A stretch of 64,000 bases of DNA from Pseudomonas oryzicola (GTDB taxonomy: Bacteria > Pseudomonadota > Gammaproteobacteria > Pseudomonadales > Pseudomonadaceae). The stretch spans positions 62,001 through 126,000 of the forward strand of contig NZ_JABWRZ020000004.1 in NCBI RefSeq assembly GCF_014269185.2, read 5' to 3'. Under the pieces are notes generated by a model, which saw only the letters and a program-made list of their open reading frames with translations, was not told the origin of the DNA and searched no databases. Shown one piece after another: positions 44,813-54,730 of the stretch. Numbering within the stretch: position 1 is the stretch's first letter; each line of letters begins with the position of its first letter. The translations under genes were made by a program, and so were the position numbers.

Positions 44813-45867
44813 CGGACATCCTCAGCCAGCAGCAGCGCGCTCAAGCGGCTCGCCACATGCTCGGGATTCAGGCGAGTGAAGCACAGCGGCCACTCGCGTT
44901 TCAGATCGTACCGGCGCAGGTCGTCGGCGCTCGGTTTGTAAGTGCACTTCTTCTGCAGGCAGGGAGCGCATGGCCAGTCACTGGCCTGGTGAATCTGGGT
45001 CCGTCCGTAGGCACCGGTCAGCCCCGGGTTGGTCGGGCCGAACAGCGAAATGGTGGGTACATCGAGTGCCGCCGCCAAGTGGCCAAGGCCGGTATCGACG
45101 GCCACGCATGCCTTTGCCGCCGCCAATACCCGGGCGACACCGGCCAGGTTCAATCTGGGGAGCACCTGACAGTTGTTCAAGCCCTGGGCAATGCGCTCGG
45201 CCCGCGCCTTCTCGGCCGGGTTGCCCCACGGCAGGCGCACTTCCAGCTTGCGCCGGCCCATACGTTCAGCCAGTTCGCGCCAGTAGGCTTCGGGCCAGTG
45301 CTTGGTCGCCCACGTAGTGCCATGCAGGAACACCACGTACGGGGCAGCCGGCGGTAGCTGCAGACGGTCAAGGTCGAGGCCGTAGTTGCCAATGCCTTCC
45401 GGCAGGTCGTAGGCCAGGGCCATGGCGAACAGCTGGCGTACCCGCTCTACTGCATGCTGGCCGACGGCAATCGACAGGCGTCGATCGTAAAAGCGGCTGG
45501 CCCAGCCTTCACGGGCCGAGTAGCGATCCAGGCCGGCGACCGGTGCTTTCACGTAGCGGGTCAGCCAGGCCGACTTGACCAGGCCCTGGGCGTCGATCAC
45601 CAGGTCGTACTGGCGCTCGCGCACACGCTGCTTGAACGCTTTCCACTCGCCACTCTTGATGGTTTGCCAAAGGTTCTTGCGCCAACGGCGGATGGCCACC
45701 GGAATGACCTGGTCAACCGCCGGGTGCCAGCTGGGGATTTCGGCAAAGCCTTCTTCCACCACCCAGTCGAAGCGGATACCCGGAATGGCATGGGCGGCAT
45801 CGGTAAGCGCCGGCAGGGTATGAATCACATCACCCAGCGACGAGGTCTTGATGATCAGTACCCGCAC
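44809..45867 (-). CDS. waaC: WaaC, heptosyltransferase I
   Basis: The 352-residue GT9 protein starts MRVLIIKTSSLGDVIHTLPALTDA and has the ADP-heptose region LHGTTWATKHWPEAYWRELAERMG and VDTGLGHLAAALDVPTISLFGPTNPGLTGAYG. It transfers the first L-glycero-D-manno-heptose to Kdo of lipid A. It follows waaF without a gap. Confidence 0.95.
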   Translation of the reverse strand: MRVLIIKTSSLGDVIHTLPALTDAAHAIPGIRFDWVVEEGFAEIPSWHPAVDQVIPVAIRRWRKNLWQTIKSGEWKAFKQRVRERQYDLVIDAQGLVKSAWLTRYVKAPVAGLDRYSAREGWASRFYDRRLSIAVGQHAVERVRQLFAMALAYDLPEGIGNYGLDLDRLQLPPAAPYVVFLHGTTWATKHWPEAYWRELAERMGRRKLEVRLPWGNPAEKARAERIAQGLNNCQVLPRLNLAGVARVLAAAKACVAVDTGLGHLAAALDVPTISLFGPTNPGLTGAYGRTQIHQASDWPCAPCLQKKCTYKPSADDLRRYDLKREWPLCFTRLNPEHVASRLSALLLAEDVR

Positions 45868-46917
45868 TTAGTCGACCTCGGCCACGGTATCGATCAGTTC
45901 CGGCCCGCTCAGGCTGTGCAGGGCGGCAATGACTTTGCCCGGTTCAAGCAGGCGCAGGCAGTTGTAGTGGCCGAAGCGGCAGGTACGGTCGAAACATGGG
46001 CTGCACTCGATGCCGGTGCGCACCACTTCCACGTGCTCGGCCAACGGCGGGGTGAAGCCCGGCGAAGTCGAGCCGTACACCGCCACCAGCGGGCGGTTCA
46101 GCGCTGCCGCCACGTGCATCAGGCCAGAGTCGTTGGAGACCACGGCGTCGGCGCAGGACATCAGGTCGATGGCCTCGGCCAGTGAGGTTTCCCCGGCCAG
46201 ATTGGACGATTCTTCGCGTATGCCCGGGATCAGGCGGTCGCGGATCTGCTCACCGACCGGGTGATCGTTCTTCGAGCCGAACAGCCACACCTGCCAGCCT
46301 TGGCGGATCATCGCATCGGCCACGCTGGCATAGTGCTCGGCCGGCCAGCGCTTGGCCTCGCCGAACTCGGCACCGGGGCACAGTGCCAACACCGGGCGGT
46401 CCAGCGCCAGGCCGAACTTGGCCAGGGCGGCGTCACGGCTCTGCGCTTCGATCTGCAGGCTTGGGCGCGGATAAGGCTGCGGCAACTCGGCGCCAGGCGC
46501 GTAGGCCAGCGCCATGAAGCGCTCGATCATCAGTGGGTAGCGGGCCTTGTCCAGCTTGCGCACGTCGTTGAGCAGGCCGAAGCGCATTTCGCCACGCCAG
46601 CCGGTACGTTTGGGAATACCGGCGAAAAACGGCACCAATGCCGACTTCAGCGAATTGGGCAGCAGGATGGCCTGGTCGTACTGGCCGGCCAGCGACTTGC
46701 CGATGCGCCGCCGCGTCGCCAGCTCCAGCGCGCCGTGGCCGAGCGGGAAGCTCAAGGCCTGACGCACCTCGGGCATGCGCTCGAGGATCGGCCGGCTCCA
46801 CTCGGGGGCCAGCACATCGATCACGCAGTCGGGGTGCTGCTGTTTCAGGCACTGGAACAGGGTCTGCGCCATCACCATGTCGCCGACCCAGCTGGGGCCA
46901 ATGATCAGTATTCTCAT
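45868..46917 (-). CDS. waaF: WaaF, heptosyltransferase II
   Basis: The 349-residue GT9 protein starts MRILIIGPSWVGDMVMAQTLFQCLK, the signature of WaaF. It has LCPGAEFGEAKRWPAEHYA and VSNDSGLMHVAAALNRPLVAVYGSTSPGFTPP. It adds the second heptose. ATG 46917 was chosen over an upstream in-frame start at 47010 since the family begins here. Unlike in some Pseudomonas, no ilvE gene lies between it and glnE. Confidence 0.95.
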   Translation of the reverse strand: MRILIIGPSWVGDMVMAQTLFQCLKQQHPDCVIDVLAPEWSRPILERMPEVRQALSFPLGHGALELATRRRIGKSLAGQYDQAILLPNSLKSALVPFFAGIPKRTGWRGEMRFGLLNDVRKLDKARYPLMIERFMALAYAPGAELPQPYPRPSLQIEAQSRDAALAKFGLALDRPVLALCPGAEFGEAKRWPAEHYASVADAMIRQGWQVWLFGSKNDHPVGEQIRDRLIPGIREESSNLAGETSLAEAIDLMSCADAVVSNDSGLMHVAAALNRPLVAVYGSTSPGFTPPLAEHVEVVRTGIECSPCFDRTCRFGHYNCLRLLEPGKVIAALHSLSGPELIDTVAEVD

Positions 46918-47035
46918 GCTTGGTCCAGAAACACTCGGGGAGGCTACAGGCTGCAGTACAGCCTGGCCTCCCCTCTTTATATTCAGGCTATGTGGCGGAC
47001 AGTGTACCACCGGTGGTGGGGGATGAGCCTTTGGG

Positions 47036-47068
47036 GCTGCTTTGCGCCGCGATGGGCCGCAAAGCGGC
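47036..47068 (-). terminator. Hairpin downstream of glnE
   Basis: GCTGCTTTGCG (47036-47046) pairs with CGCAAAGCGGC (47058-47068) with one mismatch, ten bases past the glnE stop. It has no T run, so this is a tentative terminator. It lies in the 160-bp gap before waaF. Confidence 0.45.
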
Positions 47069-47077
47069 TTAACAATC

Positions 47078-50011
47078 TCAAGTCAAACCCAATTCACCCC
47101 AGACCCGCCGCACCTCGCGGCGTTCATCGGCAAACTGCGCGGCATCGATCACCCCGGCCTGCTTCTGCAGGGCCTGGCGGTGCGAGGCAGAGCGGAACGC
47201 CTTGTACACTTCACGCAACAGCACCGCGTCACTGGCCGGCATCAACCCTGCCTGCTCCAGCTCTTCCAGAATGCGGATGTTATCGGTCCATCGCAGCAAG
47301 GCCGGATGGTCATGCGACCAGGCCAAGGCGGCGTATTGCACCATAAATTCGATATCGACGATACCGCCGGCATCCTGCTTGATATCGAAGGGCATACCGG
47401 GCTCGAACGCGTTGGCCGCCGTGCCGGCAGCGGTGGCCTTGGTGCCGAGGTTGTCGCGCATCTTGGCGCGCATTTCGCTCACTTCGCTGCGCAGTTTTTG
47501 CAGGTCGCGAGGCTGGCCCAATACCTTGGCGCGCACGCCTTCGAACGCTGCCCCCACCTGCGGGCAGCCCACCAGTACACGGGCCCGCACCAGGGCCTGG
47601 TGCTCCCAGGTCCAGGCTTCGTTCTGCTGGTAGCGCTCGAACGCGCCCAGCGAGCTGACCAGCAGCCCAGCAGCCCCGGACGGGCGCAGGCGCATGTCCA
47701 CGTCATACAGCTGGCCGGAGTTGGTCTGGGTGGCCAGCAGGTGGATGATGCGCTGGCCCAGGCGGGTGAAGAACTGCGCACCGTCGATCGGCTTGGCGCC
47801 ATCAGTTTCCGCCTGCGGGTCGCCGTCGTGGATGAACACTAGGTCCAGGTCCGAGCCGTGGCCCAGCTCCAGGCCACCGACCTTGCCGTAACCAATGATG
47901 ATGAAGCCCGGGTCGCACAGGCTGCCATCGCTGCGCCTGGGCTGGCCATGGCGGGCCACGGTCTGGCGCCAGGCCAGGGCCAGCACCTGGTCGAGGATGG
48001 CTTCGGCCAGCCAGGTCAGGTAGTCGCTGACTTTCATCAACGGCAGGTTGCCACTGATCTCCGAGGCAGCCACGCGCAGGCTGTGGGCCAGCTTGAAATG
48101 GCGCAGCGCCTCCATTTGCTGCTCCAGGTCGTCCTCGGGGATGCGCGTCAGGCGCTCGCGCAGCTCGCTGGCAAGTTCCGGTGCCAGCGGTGGGCTGTAC
48201 AGGCGGCCTTCGTTGAGCAGTTCGTCGAGCAGCAGCGGGTAGCGGGCAATCTGCTCGGCGATCCACGGGCTGGCGGCACAGAGGGTCAACAGGCGGCCCA
48301 GGGCACCGGGGTTTTCGGTCAGCAGCACCAGGTAGGCAGAACGCCGCGCCACGGCTTCGACCAGCGGCAGCACGCGCTCCAGCACCAGGTCGGGGTCGGC
48401 ATGTTCGACCGTCTGGGCCAGCAACCGTGGAATAAAGGCATCCAGACGCTCACGGCCAATACGTTGCATCGAGCGCAGTTGTGGGCTCGAACGCAACGCA
48501 GCCAGGCGCCGCAGGGCGTCGGCGGGCTGCTTGAAACCGGCCTCTTCCAGCTGGCGGCCGGCAGCCTCTTCATCCTGCGCCTGCTCCCACAGCGGCGACC
48601 ACTCACCGCCTACCACCAGCTCGCCCTCGCCGTCTTCGTCATCCGGGTCGGCGATCACCTGGCGGAAGTGCCAGTCGATGCGGCCCCGCCAGTACACCAG
48701 CTGGTCCTGGAAGCTCTGCCAGTCGGCAAACCCGAGCATGTAGGCCACCCGTGCCTGGTCAGGCTGATTATCCGGCAACATCTGCGTCTGGCGGTCGGCG
48801 ATGGCCTGGATGGCGTGTTCGGTATACCGCAGGAACTCGTAGCCCTCGCGCAATTCGGTGACCACGGCCGGTGGCAGGTAGCCCTGGCCTTCGAGGGTGG
48901 CCAGCACTTTCAGCAATGGTCGTTGCTGCAGGCTGAGGTCGCGGCCACCGTGGATCAGCTGGAACGCCTGGGCGATGAATTCCACCTCGCGAATACCGCC
49001 AGCGCCCAGCTTGATGTTGTCGGCCATGCCCTTGCGCCGCACTTCCTGCTGGATCAGTTGCTTCATGGTGCGCAGCGCTTCGATCGCGGAAAAGTCCAGG
49101 TAGCGGCGATACACGAACGGTCGCAGCATCTCCTGCAGCTGCGCGCCGGCGGCCTGGTCACCGGCCACCACGCGCGCCTTGATCATCGCGTAGCGCTCCC
49201 AGTCGCGCCCCTGGTCCTGGTAATACTGCTCCAGCGCATTGAAGCTGAGCACCAGCGCGCCGGCCGAGCCGTAGGGGCGCAGGCGCATGTCGACGCGGAA
49301 CACGAAACCGTCCACGGTGACCGGGTCCAGGGCCTTGATCAGGCGCTGGCCCAGGCGGGTGAAGAACTCCTGGTTATCCAGCGAGCGCTTCACCCCTTCG
49401 GTTTCGCCACCTTCGGGGAAGGCGAAGATCAGGTCGATGTCCGATGACAGGTTCAACTCCACCGCACCCAGCTTGCCCATGCCCAGCACCACCATATGCT
49501 GCGGTTGGCCGCTGCGGTTGCCGATGGGCGTACCGAACTGCTGGCAATGCCGCGGGTACAGCCATTGGTAGGCCTCATCGATGGCGGCGTCGGCCAGGTC
49601 GGACAGGTCGCGGCAGGTTTCCCCCAGCGCGGCCTGGCGGGTGATGTCGCGCCAGATGATGCGCAACTGCTGGCGGTTGCGCTCGCGACGCAGGTTGCGC
49701 GCCAGCTCGTCCTCGCTGTGCGCCGCCTGGGCGGCTGCGGCCAAGTGCCCGCGCAACTCACCCATGGCGTAGGGCCGGTCCATCTCGCCACTGGCCAGCA
49801 GGCCGAACAACATGGCCGGCTCGCGCCGGGCCAGGCCAAGCACGAAGTCGCTGGCAGCGGCTACCTGGTCGAACTGTTGACGGTGCGCCGGGCTCCAGGC
49901 CTGCAGGTCGAGTTCGGGATGGTAAGCCACGGCATCGCGAAGGAATTGCTGGTTGCGAGCGACCAGTGGTTGCAGGGTGGCGGGCAGATCGGACGGCAAA
50001 GGCAGGCGCAT
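47078..50011 (-). CDS. glnE: GlnE, bifunctional glutamine synthetase adenylyltransferase/deadenylase
   Basis: The 977-residue protein has two nucleotidyltransferase domains: MGKLGAVELNLSSDIDLIFAFPEGG in the N-terminal half (deadenylase) and YGKVGGLELGHGSDLDLVFIHDGD in the C-terminal half (adenylyltransferase), with the GSD/SSD and DxD metal residues intact. It controls glutamine synthetase activity in response to PII and glutamine. Transcribed toward waaF and divergent from aceE. Confidence 0.96.
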   Translation of the reverse strand: MRLPLPSDLPATLQPLVARNQQFLRDAVAYHPELDLQAWSPAHRQQFDQVAAASDFVLGLARREPAMLFGLLASGEMDRPYAMGELRGHLAAAAQAAHSEDELARNLRRERNRQQLRIIWRDITRQAALGETCRDLSDLADAAIDEAYQWLYPRHCQQFGTPIGNRSGQPQHMVVLGMGKLGAVELNLSSDIDLIFAFPEGGETEGVKRSLDNQEFFTRLGQRLIKALDPVTVDGFVFRVDMRLRPYGSAGALVLSFNALEQYYQDQGRDWERYAMIKARVVAGDQAAGAQLQEMLRPFVYRRYLDFSAIEALRTMKQLIQQEVRRKGMADNIKLGAGGIREVEFIAQAFQLIHGGRDLSLQQRPLLKVLATLEGQGYLPPAVVTELREGYEFLRYTEHAIQAIADRQTQMLPDNQPDQARVAYMLGFADWQSFQDQLVYWRGRIDWHFRQVIADPDDEDGEGELVVGGEWSPLWEQAQDEEAAGRQLEEAGFKQPADALRRLAALRSSPQLRSMQRIGRERLDAFIPRLLAQTVEHADPDLVLERVLPLVEAVARRSAYLVLLTENPGALGRLLTLCAASPWIAEQIARYPLLLDELLNEGRLYSPPLAPELASELRERLTRIPEDDLEQQMEALRHFKLAHSLRVAASEISGNLPLMKVSDYLTWLAEAILDQVLALAWRQTVARHGQPRRSDGSLCDPGFIIIGYGKVGGLELGHGSDLDLVFIHDGDPQAETDGAKPIDGAQFFTRLGQRIIHLLATQTNSGQLYDVDMRLRPSGAAGLLVSSLGAFERYQQNEAWTWEHQALVRARVLVGCPQVGAAFEGVRAKVLGQPRDLQKLRSEVSEMRAKMRDNLGTKATAAGTAANAFEPGMPFDIKQDAGGIVDIEFMVQYAALAWSHDHPALLRWTDNIRILEELEQAGLMPASDAVLLREVYKAFRSASHRQALQKQAGVIDAAQFADERREVRRVWGELGLT

Positions 50012-50394
50012 GGTCTATCCTTGATCGGCGTGAAATGGAGGGGAAAAAGCGGCCAAGGGGAAGCTGGACCACGGTTGGACTGTCGTACAAAAGTTGGAAA
50101 TAGCTGAAACAGCCGTAAAATTGGCAACAACCATCAAGAATTACCCGTTCGCGACACAATGCCAACCAACATGAACGTTTTTCCTCACAAGCCAGCATGC
50201 GACGAAACGTCGCACAAATGTAGTTTTACTACTACCCCTGTCATGTAAAAGCATGAAATGCGAAAGCAAATGTAGTAAAACTACACGGCGCCGGAGGACA
50301 CCCCGGTAATCCAAGAATTCACGACGTCTGCCCATAAGGCCAGTCGCAAACTCAGGCAATCGATTCTGGTTGCCTTTCCGCCCTGGAGCAAGCC
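50012..50394. promoter_or_regulatory. glnE-aceE divergent intergenic region with several inverted repeats
   Basis: The 383-bp gap has no gene but three clear dyads: GCGACG-AAA-CGTCGC (50199-50213), GTAGT-TTT-ACTAC (50220-50232) and TGTAGT-AAA-ACTACA (50271-50285). There is also the weaker TCATG-TAAAAG-CATGA (50241-50256). The GTAGT/ACTAC dyads share the extended AAATGTAGT and are 52 bp apart centre to centre. They look like operators for a GntR-type regulator of the pyruvate dehydrogenase genes. Confidence 0.55.
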
Positions 50395-53040
50395 ATGCAA
50401 GACCTCGATCCAATCGAAACCCAGGAATGGCTGGATGCCCTGGAGTCGGTCCTCGACAAAGAAGGCGAAGACCGCGCTCATTATCTGATGACCCGTATGG
50501 GCGAGCTGGCCACCCGTAGTGGCTCCCAGCTGCCATACGCGATCACCACGCCATACCGCAACACCATCCCTGTCACCCACGAAGCACGCATGCCTGGCGA
50601 CCTGTTCATGGAACGCCGCATTCGCTCGATGGTGCGTTGGAACGCCCTGGCCATGGTCATGCGTACCAACCTGAAAGACTCGGACCTGGGCGGACACATC
50701 TCCAGCTTCGCCTCCAGCGCCACCCTGTACGACATCGGCTTCAACTACTTCTTCCAGGCTCCGACCGAAGAACATGGCGGCGACCTGATCTTCTTCCAGG
50801 GCCACGCTTCGCCAGGCGTCTACGCCCGCGCCTTCATGGAAGGCCGCATCAACGAAGAACAGATGAACAACTTCCGTCAGGAAGTGGACGGCAACGGCCT
50901 GTCTTCGTACCCGCACCCTTGGCTGATGCCTGACTTCTGGCAGTTCCCGACCGTATCGATGGGTCTGGGTCCGATCCAGGCCATCTATCAGGCACGTTTC
51001 ATGAAGTACCTGGAAGCGCGCGGCTTCATCCCGGCCGGCAAGCAGAAGGTCTGGTGCTTCATGGGCGACGGCGAGTGCGACGAGCCGGAATCCCTGGGCG
51101 CAATCGCCCTGGCCGGCCGCGAGAAGCTGGACAACCTGATCTTCGTCATCAACTGCAACCTGCAGCGCCTCGACGGCCCGGTTCGCGGCAACGGCAAGAT
51201 CATCCAGGAACTCGAAGGCGTGTTCCGTGGCGGTGGCTGGAACGTCAACAAGGTCGTCTGGGGCCGTTTCTGGGACCCACTGTTCGCCAAGGACACCAAC
51301 GGTGCCCTGCAGCGTCGCATGGACGAAGTCATCGACGGCGAGTACCAGAACTACAAGGCCAAGGACGGCGCGTACGTCCGTGAGCACTTCTTCAACACCC
51401 CAGAGCTCAAGGCCATGGTCGAAGACCTGTCCGACGATGAGATCTGGAAGCTCAACCGTGGCGGCCACGACCCGTACAAGGTCTACGCGGCGTACCACCA
51501 GGCGGTCAACCACAAGGACCAGCCTACCGTCATCCTGGCCAAGACCATCAAGGGTTACGGTACCGGTGCCGGCGAAGCCAAGAACACCGCGCACAACACC
51601 AAGAAGGTCGACGTCGACAGCCTGCGCCACTTCCGTGACCGCTTCGACATCCCGGTCAAGGATGCCGACCTGGAGAACCTGCCGTTCTTCAAACCGGAAG
51701 AAGGTTCTGCCGAAGCCAAGTACCTGGCCGAGCGCCGTGCTGCCCTGGGCGGTTTCGTGCCACAGCGCCGTGCCAAGAGCTTCAGCGTGCCGACCCCGCC
51801 ACTGGAAACGCTGAAAGCGATCCTGGACGGCTCGGGCGACCGCGAAATCTCCACCACCATGGCTTTCGTGCGTATTCTGGCGCAGCTGGTCAAGGACAAG
51901 GAAATCGGCCAGCGCATCGTCCCGATCATCCCGGACGAAGCCCGTACCTTCGGTATGGAAGGCATGTTCCGCCAGCTGGGCATCTACTCGTCGGTCGGCC
52001 AGCTCTACGAGCCGGTCGATAAAGACCAGGTGATGTTCTACCGCGAAGACAAGAAGGGCCAGATTCTCGAGGAAGGCATCAACGAAGCCGGCGCCATGTC
52101 GTCGTTCATCGCTGCCGGTACCTCGTACAGCTGCCACAACCAGCCGATGCTGCCGTTCTACATCTTCTACTCGATGTTCGGCTTCCAGCGCATTGGCGAC
52201 CTGGCCTGGGCCGCTGGCGACAGCCGCACCCGTGGCTTCCTGATCGGCGGCACCGCCGGCCGTACCACCCTCAACGGTGAAGGCCTGCAGCACGAAGACG
52301 GTCACAGCCACATGATGGCGGGCACCATCCCGAACTGCCGCACCTACGATCCGACCTACGGCTACGAGCTGGCGGTGATCATCCAGGACGGCATGAAGAA
52401 GATGACCGAAGAGCAACAGGACATCTTCTACTACATCACCGTGATGAACGAGTCCTACCAGCAGCCAGCCATGCCGGCCGGTGTCGAGGAAGGCATCATC
52501 AAGGGCATGTACCTGCTGGAAGAAGACACTCGCGAAGCCGCGCACCACGTACAGCTGATGGGCTCCGGCACCATCCTGCGCGAAGTCCGCGAAGCGGCGA
52601 AGATCCTGCGTGACGAGTTCAACATCGGTGCCGACGTGTGGAGCGTGACCAGCTTCAACGAACTGCGTCGCGACGGCCTGGCAGTGGAACGCGCCAACCG
52701 CCTGAAGCCTGGCCAGAAGCCACAGCAGACCTACGTCGAGCAGTGCCTGAACGGCCGCAAAGGCCCGGTCATCGCCTCCACCGACTACATGAAGCTGTTC
52801 GCCGAGCAGATCCGCCAGTGGGTGCCGAGCAAAGAGTTCAAGGTCCTGGGTACCGACGGTTACGGTCGCAGCGACAGCCGCAAGAAGCTGCGTCACTTCT
52901 TCGAAGTCGACCGCCACTTCGTGGTGCTGGCTGCGCTGGAAGCCCTGGCTGACCGCGGCGAGATCGAACCCAAGGTTGTGGCTGACGCCATCGTCAAGTT
53001 CGGCATCGACCCGGACAAGCGCAACCCACTGGACTGCTGA
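50395..53040 (+). CDS. aceE: AceE, pyruvate dehydrogenase E1 component (homodimeric)
   Basis: The 881-residue protein is a full-length homodimeric E1, beginning MQDLDPIETQEWLDALESVL, with the thiamine diphosphate motif GDGECDEPESLGAIALAGREKLDNLIFVINCNLQ and the C-terminal transketolase-type region. It decarboxylates pyruvate and reductively acetylates the lipoyl groups of AceF. CTGGAGC precedes ATG 50395. No E3 (lpd) gene follows aceF here, so E3 is encoded elsewhere. Confidence 0.97.
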   Translation: MQDLDPIETQEWLDALESVLDKEGEDRAHYLMTRMGELATRSGSQLPYAITTPYRNTIPVTHEARMPGDLFMERRIRSMVRWNALAMVMRTNLKDSDLGGHISSFASSATLYDIGFNYFFQAPTEEHGGDLIFFQGHASPGVYARAFMEGRINEEQMNNFRQEVDGNGLSSYPHPWLMPDFWQFPTVSMGLGPIQAIYQARFMKYLEARGFIPAGKQKVWCFMGDGECDEPESLGAIALAGREKLDNLIFVINCNLQRLDGPVRGNGKIIQELEGVFRGGGWNVNKVVWGRFWDPLFAKDTNGALQRRMDEVIDGEYQNYKAKDGAYVREHFFNTPELKAMVEDLSDDEIWKLNRGGHDPYKVYAAYHQAVNHKDQPTVILAKTIKGYGTGAGEAKNTAHNTKKVDVDSLRHFRDRFDIPVKDADLENLPFFKPEEGSAEAKYLAERRAALGGFVPQRRAKSFSVPTPPLETLKAILDGSGDREISTTMAFVRILAQLVKDKEIGQRIVPIIPDEARTFGMEGMFRQLGIYSSVGQLYEPVDKDQVMFYREDKKGQILEEGINEAGAMSSFIAAGTSYSCHNQPMLPFYIFYSMFGFQRIGDLAWAAGDSRTRGFLIGGTAGRTTLNGEGLQHEDGHSHMMAGTIPNCRTYDPTYGYELAVIIQDGMKKMTEEQQDIFYYITVMNESYQQPAMPAGVEEGIIKGMYLLEEDTREAAHHVQLMGSGTILREVREAAKILRDEFNIGADVWSVTSFNELRRDGLAVERANRLKPGQKPQQTYVEQCLNGRKGPVIASTDYMKLFAEQIRQWVPSKEFKVLGTDGYGRSDSRKKLRHFFEVDRHFVVLAALEALADRGEIEPKVVADAIVKFGIDPDKRNPLDC

Positions 53041-53053
53041 GGAGTATTTTTAA

Positions 53054-54721
53054 GTGAGCGAACTCATTCGCGTACCTGACATCGGCAGCGGTGAAGGTGA
53101 AATCATCGAGCTGTTCGTCAAGGTCGGTGACCGTATCGAGGCTGACCAGAGCCTGCTGACCCTGGAGTCCGACAAGGCCTCCATGGAAATCCCGGCGCCG
53201 AAAGCCGGCGTCATCAAGGAACTGAAGGTCAAGCTGGGCGACCGCCTGAAAGAAGGCGACGAGCTGCTGGTTCTGGAAGCCGAGGGCGCCGCTGCTGCGG
53301 CCCCCGAGGCGCCTGCCGCTGCTCCGGCGCAAGCTGCTGCACCGGCTCCGGCCGCTGAAGCCGCCCCAGCTCCTGCTCCGGCCGCAGCCCCGGCTGCTGC
53401 CAGCGTGCAGGACATCCACGTGCCGGACATCGGTTCGTCGGGCAAGGCCAAGATCATCGAAGTGCTGGTCAAGGTCGGCGACACCGTCGAAGCTGACCAG
53501 TCGCTGATCACCCTGGAGTCCGACAAGGCCTCCATGGAGATCCCGTCGCCAGCCGCTGGCGTGGTCGAAGAAGTACTGTGCAAGCTGGAAGACGAAGTCG
53601 GCACTGGCGACCTGATCTTCAAGCTCAAGGTTGCTGGCGCAGCGCCTGCTGCTGCTCCGGCCAAGGCTGAGGCGGCTCCGGCAGCTGCACCGGCGGCTGC
53701 CGCAGCTGCCCCTGCTGCTGCACCTGCACCTGCACCTGCACCTGCACCTGCTGCTGCACCTACACCTGCACCGGTTGCCACCGCACCGGCTGCCGGCAGC
53801 AACGCCAAGGTTCACGCCGGCCCGGCGGTTCGCCAGCTGGCCCGTGAATTCGGTGTCGACCTGGGCGCCGTTGCTGCCACCGGTCCGCACGGCCGCATCC
53901 TGAAGGAAGACGTGCAGGTCTACGTCAAGGCGATGATGCAGAAGGCCAAGGAAGCCCCGGCAGCCGCCGGCGCGACCGGCGGCGCCGGCATCCCGCCGAT
54001 CCCGGCCGTGGACTTCAGCAAGTTCGGTGAAGTGGAAGAAGTGGCCCTGACCCGCCTGATGCAGGTCGGTGCCGCCAACCTGCACCGCAGCTGGCTGAAC
54101 GTACCGCACGTCACCCAGTTCGACTCCGCCGACATCACCGAGCTGGAAGCCTTCCGCGTGGCGCAGAAGGCCGTGGCCGAGAAGGCTGGCGTGAAGCTGA
54201 CCGTACTGCCACTGCTGCTCAAGGCCTGCGCCTTCCTGCTCAAGGAACTGCCGGACTTCAACAGCTCGCTGGCGCCAAGCGGCAAGGCCATCATCCGCAA
54301 GAAGTACGTGCACATCGGCTTCGCCGTGGACACCCCGGACGGCCTGCTGGTCCCGGTGATCAAGAACGTCGACCAGAAGAGCCTGCTGCAACTGGCTGCC
54401 GAAGCGGCTGCGCTGGCTGAAAAAGCCCGCACCAAGAAGCTGTCGGCCGACGAGATGCAGGGCGCCTGCTTCACCATCTCCAGCCTCGGCCACATTGGCG
54501 GCACCGGCTTCACGCCGATCGTCAACGCGCCGGAAGTGGCTATCCTGGGCGTCTCCAAGGCGACCATGCAGCCAGTCTGGGATGGCAAGGCCTTCCAGCC
54601 CAAGCTGATGCTGCCGCTGTCGCTGTCCTACGATCACCGAGTGATCAACGGCGCTGCCGCCGCGCGCTTCACCAAGCGCCTGGGCGACGTGCTGGGCGAT
54701 ATCCGCACCATGCTGCTGTAA
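53054..54721 (+). CDS. aceF: AceF, dihydrolipoyllysine acetyltransferase (E2)
   Basis: The 555-residue protein has two lipoyl domains with the lipoylated lysines Lys41 and Lys158, both in ESDKASMEIP. Alanine-proline-rich linkers, a peripheral subunit-binding domain (PAVRQLAREFGVDLGAVAATGPHGRILKEDV) and a C-terminal acyltransferase domain with the catalytic DHRVINGAAAARF follow. The start is GTG 53054 with GGAG nine bases upstream. Five copies of a GCACCT hexamer encode the linker near 53720-53749. Two tandem terminators follow. Confidence 0.96.
   Translation: MSELIRVPDIGSGEGEIIELFVKVGDRIEADQSLLTLESDKASMEIPAPKAGVIKELKVKLGDRLKEGDELLVLEAEGAAAAAPEAPAAAPAQAAAPAPAAEAAPAPAPAAAPAAASVQDIHVPDIGSSGKAKIIEVLVKVGDTVEADQSLITLESDKASMEIPSPAAGVVEEVLCKLEDEVGTGDLIFKLKVAGAAPAAAPAKAEAAPAAAPAAAAAAPAAAPAPAPAPAPAAAPTPAPVATAPAAGSNAKVHAGPAVRQLAREFGVDLGAVAATGPHGRILKEDVQVYVKAMMQKAKEAPAAAGATGGAGIPPIPAVDFSKFGEVEEVALTRLMQVGAANLHRSWLNVPHVTQFDSADITELEAFRVAQKAVAEKAGVKLTVLPLLLKACAFLLKELPDFNSSLAPSGKAIIRKKYVHIGFAVDTPDGLLVPVIKNVDQKSLLQLAAEAAALAEKARTKKLSADEMQGACFTISSLGHIGGTGFTPIVNAPEVAILGVSKATMQPVWDGKAFQPKLMLPLSLSYDHRVINGAAAARFTKRLGDVLGDIRTMLL
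53720..53749 (+). repeat. GCACCT hexanucleotide tandem repeat in the aceF linker
   Basis: Five perfect GCACCT units encode Ala-Pro repeats in the flexible linker between the second lipoyl domain and the subunit-binding domain. The array keeps frame in any copy number, so length could vary between strains without breaking the protein. Confidence 0.8.
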
Positions 54722-54730
54722 GGCTGCACA

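Noticed and set aside
47858..49447. Plus-strand open frame of 529 codons opposite glnE
   Set aside because: Antisense shadow of the conserved adenylyltransferase domains.
50281..52917. Minus-strand open frame of 878 codons opposite aceE
   Set aside because: The plus strand encodes a full pyruvate dehydrogenase E1, and the antisense translation has no recognisable motif.
53720..53749. CRISPR-like repeat
   Set aside because: The units are six bases long, contiguous and inside the aceF reading frame, with no spacers.
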